Positions 1 to 5,990 of a stretch of DNA of 12,205 nt are shown here, piece after piece; position 1 is the stretch's first letter; each line of letters opens with the position of its first letter. Source of the stretch: AA29 sp041481445 (GTDB lineage Bacteria > Acidobacteriota > Vicinamibacteria > Fen-336); contig JBGPBV010000184.1 in NCBI GenBank assembly GCA_041481445.1, positions 1-12,205 on the forward strand, given 5' to 3'. The position numbers were made by a program, and so were the translations under genes. The notes beneath the pieces are model-generated. The model was not told the origin of the DNA and searched no databases. It saw only the letters and a list, made by a program, of their open reading frames with translations.

Positions 1-933
1 GATGGCGTAGAAGAGGAAGAACGGCATCACGCCCGCCCCCGTGCCCCACACCAGCCACTTCATCTGCTTGCGCGCGGTCAGGCTGCGCGTGCGGCGGTAG
101 GACCCGAGCAGGATGGCGAAGGAGAGGGCGAACAGGAGCGCAAAGTAGAGCGGCTTCCAGTTGTCGATGAAGCTCGTGATCTTCCAGAGCACCTCCCGGT
201 GCGCGGGGGGGCTGGTGACGAACAGCACCTGGCTGGCCACCGCCGCCCCGGCCAGGGCCAGGGCGGGCATGTAGGCGGCGGGGATGATCCAGGCGCGCGT
301 GGTCGAGAGCCGGCGCTCCGGGAACGAGAGGCAGAAGTGGAGGAACACGACGGGGAGGAACAGGATCGACAGGGTGTCCGTCCAAAGCAGGGTCCAATCC
401 GCCAGGTTGAGCTTCCCCGTGTACGAGGTCGAATACATGAGGAAGAAGAGCAGGCAGATCGCGTAGAAGTGCAGGGCGGCGCGGTCGGGAGGCCGCCGCA
501 GCATGACGATGGTCCCGACGAGGAGGCTGAAGAAGCCGACCAGGGAGAGGTAGTAGAAGAGGCTGACGTTCCCCTGGGAGAGCGGCTTGACCGTGACTTC
601 CAGGGGCCGGCGCTCGTCCGCGCGCAGCAGCTCGTACACCAGGTGCGCGCCCGCGGCGCGGCGCGCCAGGTGGTCCTCGATCTGCTGCGAAGTGAGGACC
701 TCCTCGCCGTCGAGAGCCAGCACGATGTCGCCCACGTGGATGCCGGCCTGGGCGCCCGGCCCGTCGGGTGCGATGCGCGCGGCATGGACGCCTTGTGGAC
801 CCTGCGTCCAGAGGACGCCGTCGTCCATCAGCGTCCAGGTCGCCTTCAGGAAGATGTTGTAGGTGCCCAGCGCCGCCAGGACCAGCGCCACCATGACGAC
901 GGTGACGTTCTTGAGGTGGGGGGGGCGCATCAT
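1..933 (-). CDS. PDZ-containing multi-pass membrane sensor, N-terminal part (probable sensor histidine kinase), incomplete
   Basis: The reading frame is open from an ATG pair at 933/930 to the window edge, giving 310-311 residues with no stop. Counting from the 930 ATG, a first membrane helix spans about 9-27. A PDZ-like domain follows at about 45-118 (GAQAGIHVGDIVLALDGEEV is the typical ligand-groove turn). Further hydrophobic helices lie near 124-144, 152-170, 182-203, 212-236, 260-277 and 291-310. By alternation the PDZ domain should be extracytoplasmic. The motifs SFPERRLS and ARKQMKWLVWGT are of the kind seen in membrane inputs of bacterial sensor kinases and SpoIIE-type phosphatases. 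The catalytic domain lies beyond the window, so its type is inferred. The frame stays open upstream, with ATGs at 987 and 1011. I prefer 933/930 because codons upstream have low GC at third positions, unlike the gene. A weak GGTGA ribosome site lies at 944-948. Confidence 0.72.
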   Translation of the reverse strand, partial: MMRPPHLKNVTVVMVALVLAALGTYNIFLKATWTLMDDGVLWTQGPQGVHAARIAPDGPGAQAGIHVGDIVLALDGEEVLTSQQIEDHLARRAAGAHLVYELLRADERRPLEVTVKPLSQGNVSLFYYLSLVGFFSLLVGTIVMLRRPPDRAALHFYAICLLFFLMYSTSYTGKLNLADWTLLWTDTLSILFLPVVFLHFCLSFPERRLSTTRAWIIPAAYMPALALAGAAVASQVLFVTSPPAHREVLWKITSFIDNWKPLYFALLFALSFAILLGSYRRTRSLTARKQMKWLVWGTGAGVMPFFLFYAI

Positions 934-988
934 GGGCACACGTTCACCAGAGGTTCGTGCACGTCGGTTAGCAAACGACGTGCCCATG
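931..988 (-). promoter_or_regulatory. Start-codon-sequestering inverted repeat with an alternative hairpin
   Basis: 931-939 (catgggcac) is the exact reverse complement of 980-988. After a small asymmetric internal loop, 941-944 pairs with 974-977. In the minus-strand transcript this stem would bury the AUG at 933-931 and abut the GGTGA ribosome site at 944-948. A second perfect 8-bp stem, 959-966 with 976-983 around a 9-base loop, uses part of the same upstream arm, so the two folds exclude each other. This looks like a translational switch or attenuator. The function is inferred; only the pairings are seen. Confidence 0.35.
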
Positions 989-1107
989 GCTCGCCGGGCA
1001 AGCTCACGCATCTTCAATACGTTGACGGCGGGGGAGGGTCCGTGGATCCATCCGCACGGATCGCCGATCCAGATTGCTGGAGGATGGAGTGCGGGGCACG
1101 CCCGCGG

Positions 1108-2826
1108 CTAGAACCGGACCGAGATCCCGCCGAGGACACGCTTGGGCGGGTGGGCGACCGCCATCTCGTCGAGGATCCCCCCTTCGGAGGCTTCGTAAAA
1201 GAGGTTGCGGACCGCCACCAGCACGTCCCAGTCCGCGCGGGTCAGCGCCCCCAGGAACGGCAGGCCCTGGCTGAGCTGCACGTCGAAGCGCGTGTTCACC
1301 AGGGCGCCCGGATGGAGGTCCGGGGACGAGAGCCGGTTGACGCGGCAGAAGGCGATCACCCGCGTGTCCGTCGAGTCGATCATGGTCTCGACGCGCGCGG
1401 CGAGGTCCTGGAAGTCACCCTGGCGGAAGGCCAGCATCGGCTCCGCCCCCACCGCCTCCGGCCGCCAGCTGTGGCCGTACGTGTAGGCCATCGAGCCCTG
1501 CACGGCGTCCCCGAACCGCCGCGTCACCCTGACGCCCATTCCCCGCGTGCCCATCCATCCGCCGTTGGACACCTGAAGGGCGTGGAGCTGCTCGGCCCCC
1601 GCGAACCCGTTCACGAGCTGGTCGTGGGCCGTCTCGTAGAAGGTGTGCGCCTCCACCGTGAACTGGCCGAGCTCCTGGTCGAGGCCGAGCTCGTAGTGGA
1701 GGACGCGCTCCGCGCGCAGGCCGTCGCTGAGCACCGCGAACGAGACCGCGGGCGCGGAGGACACGCTGGCCACGGTGAGCACGTCGCCGCCGGGCAGGAA
1801 GGTGCTGCTGCGGGCGGTGGCGTGGAAGCGCGACTTCTCGTCGCGCCGGAACTCGAGGCCCGCCATCCGGTCGAAGTGGTTCGAGCCCTGCAAGAACCCC
1901 GCGTACGAGTAGCGGCCGCCGAAGAGGGTGGCGATCCGGTCCGACGCCTGCCAGCGGTCCTGGATGGACACCGCGCCGACCCCGCGGTCGAGGCGCGCCT
2001 GGTCGCTGGCCAGGGCCAGGGGGCGGAGGGCGCGCGTGCCGTAGCCGGTCGCGATCTCCACCTCGTGGCTGCTGCCCGGCTCGAACACGAACTCCCCGGC
2101 CATGCGCCAGGTGGCGCTCTCGCGCTCGGCCACGAGGCCGCCGATGCTCCAATGGCCGGAATCGGCGAGGCGGCCGTTGAGCTTGACCACGCTCCAGCTC
2201 GTGGGCTCCGCGGTGTCGGCCACGTCGGTGGCGATGGGCCGCGTGACCACCTGCACGGTGCCGGCGAGGTCCGGGAACAGCGAGGCGAGCAGGCCGCTGG
2301 TGGCCGGCGCCGCCGTCTCCGTCGTCTCCGGCGCCTCCGTCCGGTCCTCGAGGGCGGAGCGCCGCTTGTGACGGAGCAACCACTGCAGGTCGCGGGAGGC
2401 CTCGTCCTTGTCCTTGCTCGAAGTGACGGCCTCGACGTCGCGGGCGGCGGAAGCGGAATCGGTCACCGGAGTCAGGCTGATCGTGAAGCTGGCGTCCTGG
2501 TTCGGGAGGATCAAGACGCGCCGGGCCGGGGCCGGGGTATGCCCGTCGCGCAGCGCGCGCAGGGTGTACGGCCCGGGCGGCAGCGACGGCACGAAGAACC
2601 GGCCCGAGCTGTCGGAGAGCGTCACCAGGCCCCCCGCACCCACGCCCCGGCCGAAGAGCGAGATCACCGCCCCCGAGACCGGCGAGCCGTGGGCGTCCTC
2701 GACCAGGCCCAGGAGCGTGCTGCCCGGGGTCTCGGCGCGGGCGATGCCGGGAGCGGCCAGCAGCACGAGGACCGCGGCGCTGCGCGAGAGCGGTGTTGCG
2801 ATCGACCGAACGACGGTCGGAGACAT
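1108..2826 (-). CDS. Outer-membrane beta-barrel protein with carboxypeptidase-regulatory-like domain (TonB-dependent receptor-like)
   Basis: A 572-residue protein. The start at 2826 is chosen because it begins a clear signal peptide: basic MSPTVVRS, a hydrophobic stretch at 15-27, and cleavage after ARA at 29-31. It also has a GGAG ribosome site at 2836-2839. An in-frame start at 2901 would add 25 residues that spoil the signal. Residues 37-120 form a carboxypeptidase-regulatory-like beta-sandwich (GLVEDAHGSPVSGAVISL, then DSSGRFFVPSLPPGPYTL). Residues 121-185 are a charged, Thr/Glu/Ala-rich linker. About 200-572 alternates like beta-strands and ends in VLGGISVRF, a terminal-Phe outer-membrane insertion signal. 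VRNLFYE near 539-545 resembles the last strands of TonB-dependent receptors. I see no plug domain or TonB box, and the barrel part is short for a 22-strand receptor. The substrate is unknown. It lies upstream of the PDZ sensor on the same strand. Confidence 0.8.
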   Translation of the reverse strand: MSPTVVRSIATPLSRSAAVLVLLAAPGIARAETPGSTLLGLVEDAHGSPVSGAVISLFGRGVGAGGLVTLSDSSGRFFVPSLPPGPYTLRALRDGHTPAPARRVLILPNQDASFTISLTPVTDSASAARDVEAVTSSKDKDEASRDLQWLLRHKRRSALEDRTEAPETTETAAPATSGLLASLFPDLAGTVQVVTRPIATDVADTAEPTSWSVVKLNGRLADSGHWSIGGLVAERESATWRMAGEFVFEPGSSHEVEIATGYGTRALRPLALASDQARLDRGVGAVSIQDRWQASDRIATLFGGRYSYAGFLQGSNHFDRMAGLEFRRDEKSRFHATARSSTFLPGGDVLTVASVSSAPAVSFAVLSDGLRAERVLHYELGLDQELGQFTVEAHTFYETAHDQLVNGFAGAEQLHALQVSNGGWMGTRGMGVRVTRRFGDAVQGSMAYTYGHSWRPEAVGAEPMLAFRQGDFQDLAARVETMIDSTDTRVIAFCRVNRLSSPDLHPGALVNTRFDVQLSQGLPFLGALTRADWDVLVAVRNLFYEASEGGILDEMAVAHPPKRVLGGISVRF

Positions 2827-2839
2827 GAAGGCAGGCTCC

Positions 2840-2868
2840 ACGCTACCAGCGGGTGCGGAACGTGTCAA
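2840..2868 (-). promoter_or_regulatory. Sigma-70-type promoter for the barrel protein gene
   Basis: On the minus strand TTGACA (2863-2868) is followed by a 17-base spacer and TAGCGT (2840-2845). The -35 is a perfect consensus match and the spacing ideal; the -10 keeps T, A and the final T. A transcript starting about 7 bases downstream would leave only a roughly 7-base leader before the ATG at 2826, so the GGAG at 2836-2839 would not be transcribed. Either translation is near-leaderless or another promoter contributes. Confidence 0.5.
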
Positions 2869-2914
2869 GGGTCGCAAATGGTCGCGTGGCGGGCACCCCA
2901 CGCATGTCGCCCTG

Positions 2915-2923
2915 TGCTATAAA
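2915..2923 (+). promoter_or_regulatory. Extended -10 promoter candidate for glgC-eno
   Basis: TG at 2915-2916, one base, then TATAAA at 2918-2923 matches the extended -10 pattern. It stands out in a GC-rich intergenic stretch. No good -35 element is visible at the right distance, which extended -10 promoters tolerate. Transcription would start near 2930, giving a leader of about 90 bases before the TTG at 3021. This would exclude the in-frame upstream starts at 2853 and 2904 from the mRNA. Confidence 0.4.
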
Positions 2924-2988
2924 CACTGGACACGCTTCGACCGCCAGGGCTTGCGAGCGCCCGGAGCACCACCACACTTCCGCCGCCG

Positions 2989-3024
2989 ATGCTCGATCCG
3001 ATCCACCTCACGGTTTCGCCTTGA
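2989..3024 (+). CDS. Possible 11-codon leader peptide overlapping the glgC start
   Basis: ATG at 2989 opens a short frame encoding MLDPIHLTVSP. It stops at TGA 3022-3024, overlapping the proposed glgC TTG start (3021-3023) as TTGA. No convincing ribosome site precedes the ATG; the nearest GGAG at 2962-2965 is too far. The overlap geometry is that of stop-start translational coupling. Whether it is translated is unknown, and chance is a real possibility. Confidence 0.25.
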   Translation: MLDPIHLTVSP

Positions 3025-4268
3025 ACGTCCTCCTCCTGCGCGACGTGGCGGCGGTGCTCCTCGCCGGGGGAGCCGGCGAGCGCCTCTACCCCCTGACCAA
3101 GGACCGCGCCAAGCCGGCGGTCACCTTCGGCGGCCCCTACCGCATCATCGACTTCACCCTCTCGAACTGCGTGAACTCGGGTCTGCGCAAGATCTTCATC
3201 GCCACCCAGTACAAGGCCCAGAGCCTCAACCGGCACGTGCGCATGGGCTGGAGCATCGTCAACACCGAGCTCGGCGAGTTCGTGGACGTGCTGCCGCCGC
3301 AGAAGCGGGTGGGCGAGAACTGGTACCTGGGCACCGCGGACGCCGTCTATCAGAACCTGTACTCGATCTCGCAGGAGAACCCGCGCTGGGTGATCATCCT
3401 GTCCGGGGACCACATCTACAAGATGGACTACGGCAAGATGCTCGACGTCCACATCGCGCGGGGGGCCGTGCTCACCGTGGGGGCGATCGAGGTGCCCCTG
3501 GCCGAGGCCCGCCGCTTCGGCGTGCTCGAGGTGGGAGACGACAGCCGGGTGAGCGGGTTCCAGGAGAAGCCGGCCTCCGCCTCTCCCACCCCCTGGAACG
3601 CCGAAAGCTGCCTGGGCTCGATGGGGATCTACATCTTCGACTTCGACGTGCTCGCGCGCGAGCTGGCGCGCGACGCCGAGGAGAGCACCACCCACGACTT
3701 CGGGCGCGACATCATCCCCCACCTCGTCACCGCCGGCGAGCGCGTCTACGCCTACCTGTTCTGGGACGAGAACAAGAAGACGTCGAAGTACTGGCGGGAC
3801 GTGGGGACGCTGGACGCCTACTACGACGCCTCGATGGACCTCATCGCCGTCGATCCCATCTTCAACCTGTACGACCCGGAATGGCCGCTGCGCACCTACC
3901 AGCCCCAGTTCCCGCCCGCCAAGTTCGTGTTCAACGAGGACGGCCGGCGCGGCCTGGCCACCGACAGCCTCATCTCGATGGGGTGCATCATCTCCGGCAG
4001 CGACATCCGCCACTCCATCCTCTCCCCCGGCGTGCGCGTGCACTCCTACTGCGACATCGAGGACTCCATCCTCATGTACAACGCGACCATCCATCGTCAC
4101 GTGCGCATCCGGCGTGCGATCATCGACCGCGAGGTCGAGGTGCCGGCGGGCGCGCGCATCGGCTACGATCCCGCGGAGGACCGCCGCCGCCACACCGTGT
4201 CCGACAGCGGGGTGGTGGTGGTGACCGCGGGGGAGGAATGCTTCATCGATCCGGCCTTCTCGGCCTAG
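3021..4268 (+). CDS. glgC: Glucose-1-phosphate adenylyltransferase (ADP-glucose pyrophosphorylase)
   Basis: GlgC makes ADP-glucose and pyrophosphate from ATP and glucose-1-phosphate in the cytoplasm; the product feeds glycogen synthase. Starting at TTG 3021 gives 415 residues, the usual family length. Numbering from there, the nucleotide-binding loop LAGGAGERLYPLTKDRAKP is at 14-32, RIIDFTLSNC at 41-50 and WYLGTADAV at 101-109. The catalytic Asp in SGDHIYKMDY is D130, and the sugar-phosphate Lys in FQEKP is K183. HDFGRDIIP is at 225-233 and YWRDVGTLDAYYDASMDL at 257-274. A left-handed beta-helix domain follows from about 300. The layout closely follows the E. coli enzyme. The start is uncertain: no Shine-Dalgarno is visible, CTG 3036 and GTG 3045 are alternatives, and in-frame GTG 2853 and ATG 2904 precede the likely promoter. 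eno follows after 7 bases. The allosteric effector cannot be told from sequence alone. Confidence 0.95.
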   Translation: MNVLLLRDVAAVLLAGGAGERLYPLTKDRAKPAVTFGGPYRIIDFTLSNCVNSGLRKIFIATQYKAQSLNRHVRMGWSIVNTELGEFVDVLPPQKRVGENWYLGTADAVYQNLYSISQENPRWVIILSGDHIYKMDYGKMLDVHIARGAVLTVGAIEVPLAEARRFGVLEVGDDSRVSGFQEKPASASPTPWNAESCLGSMGIYIFDFDVLARELARDAEESTTHDFGRDIIPHLVTAGERVYAYLFWDENKKTSKYWRDVGTLDAYYDASMDLIAVDPIFNLYDPEWPLRTYQPQFPPAKFVFNEDGRRGLATDSLISMGCIISGSDIRHSILSPGVRVHSYCDIEDSILMYNATIHRHVRIRRAIIDREVEVPAGARIGYDPAEDRRRHTVSDSGVVVVTAGEECFIDPAFSA

Positions 4269-4275
4269 GGAGCCC

Positions 4276-5561
<1,286 letters not shown>

Positions 5562-5565
<4 letters not shown>

Positions 5566-5574
5566 CTCGGCTAC
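5562..5574. terminator. Weak hairpin between converging stop codons
   Basis: GTAGC at 5562-5566 pairs with GCTAC at 5570-5574 around a TCG loop, and each arm contains one gene's stop codon. On the plus strand it is followed by a pyrimidine-rich stretch (tcttcttcctc) rather than a true T-run. It could be a small bidirectional terminator, but a 5-bp stem is weak evidence. Confidence 0.25.
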
Positions 5575-5885
5575 TCTTCTTCCTCGACCGAGATCTTGAG
5601 CGACCGGAGGAACTTCTTGTCGAGGGGCGTCATGCGGATGGGAGCGGGGTCGCTCTTCTCGACCTTGAAGTCGAAGGTGGAGACCTCCGCCGCCTCGCGG
5701 CTGCCGCTCTTGCTGAACCCGATGGTGGCCTCCAGGACCAGCGACACCTCGTATCCCTCGGCCTTGATGCGGTTGAGGCAGTGTGCGATCTGCGGTGACT
5801 CCGCCAGCGTGCGTTGGATCGTCGTGCCGAGGTCCTGGACCATCCGCTTGACGTCTTCGCTGCTGGCCGGGTCCGCTTTTTCCAT
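5571..5885 (-). CDS. Small acidic-tailed protein of unknown function
   Basis: A 104-residue soluble protein that I cannot assign to a named family. The start at 5885 (MEKADP) is preferred over an in-frame one at 5933. The latter would lie inside the -35 box of the promoter at 5904-5933, and 5885 has a GGGTGG-like ribosome site just upstream. Residues 7-46 look helical (SSEDVKRMVQDLGTTIQRTL). A likely beta-strand GYEVSLVLEATIGF follows at 44-57, and a second strand, VSTFDFKVEK, at 68-77. The basic segment LDKKFLRSLKI (88-98) leads into a terminal EEEE. There is no signal peptide, membrane helix, cysteine pair or metal motif; the single Cys is at 36. It lies downstream of the kinase pair but has its own promoter, and it converges on eno with a 5-base gap. 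High-GC codon use like its neighbours supports a real gene. Its role is not known. Confidence 0.75.
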   Translation of the reverse strand: MEKADPASSEDVKRMVQDLGTTIQRTLAESPQIAHCLNRIKAEGYEVSLVLEATIGFSKSGSREAAEVSTFDFKVEKSDPAPIRMTPLDKKFLRSLKISVEEEE

Positions 5886-5903
5886 GGGTTCCACCCGGAA
5901 GGA

Positions 5904-5933
5904 ATTATGCGGAGGAGCCTCCGCGGCTGTCAA
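5904..5933 (-). promoter_or_regulatory. Near-consensus sigma-70 promoter for the small gene
   Basis: Minus-strand TTGACA (5928-5933) and CATAAT (5904-5909) are separated by 18 bases. Together they match 11 of 12 consensus positions, striking in such GC-rich DNA. Transcription would start near 5897, giving a leader of about 11 bases that includes the GGGTGG ribosome site before the ATG at 5885. The small gene is therefore probably transcribed independently of the kinase operon. Confidence 0.65.
5909..5924. promoter_or_regulatory. Palindrome in the promoter spacer, candidate operator
   Basis: gcggagg-ag-cctccgc is a 16-base palindrome with perfect 7-bp arms. It lies between the -35 and -10 boxes, starting 3 bases after TTGACA and touching the first base of CATAAT. 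A dimeric repressor here would block polymerase, and MerR-type activators also bind in the spacer, although they favour 19-20 bases. No regulator gene is adjacent. The regulatory role is inferred. Confidence 0.4.
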
Positions 5934-5990
5934 GCCGCGCGTCCGAACGTCGAGCGTTGTCCGTGAGATACGCCGTGGAAGGACGCGGAG

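Noticed and set aside
934..1011. N-terminal extension of the PDZ sensor from ATG 987 or 1011
   Set aside because: The frame is open, but about half of its third positions are A or T, unlike the gene body, and no ribosome site is seen. Not excluded entirely.
1044..1105. Nested inverted repeats (ggatc/gatcc, atccg/cggat, gcggg/cccgc) after the barrel gene as a terminator
   Set aside because: Stems are short and no T-run follows on the minus strand; likely chance pairing in GC-rich DNA.
199..2922. A 907-codon open frame on the plus strand opposite the sensor and barrel genes
   Set aside because: It is low-complexity, Arg/Gly/His/Glu-rich and has no domain sense. Long antisense frames are expected opposite high-GC genes with biased third positions, and the minus-strand products are clearly recognisable.
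2853..3020. N-terminal extension of GlgC from GTG 2853 or ATG 2904
   Set aside because: The extra 39-56 residues resemble nothing in GlgC and lie partly upstream of the probable promoter at 2915-2923. The family normally begins just before the nucleotide-binding loop.
5938..5987. 7-bp inverted repeat cgcgtcc/ggacgcg after the hybrid kinase stop as a terminator
   Set aside because: The loop is over 30 bases and there is no T-tract, so it does not resemble an intrinsic terminator.
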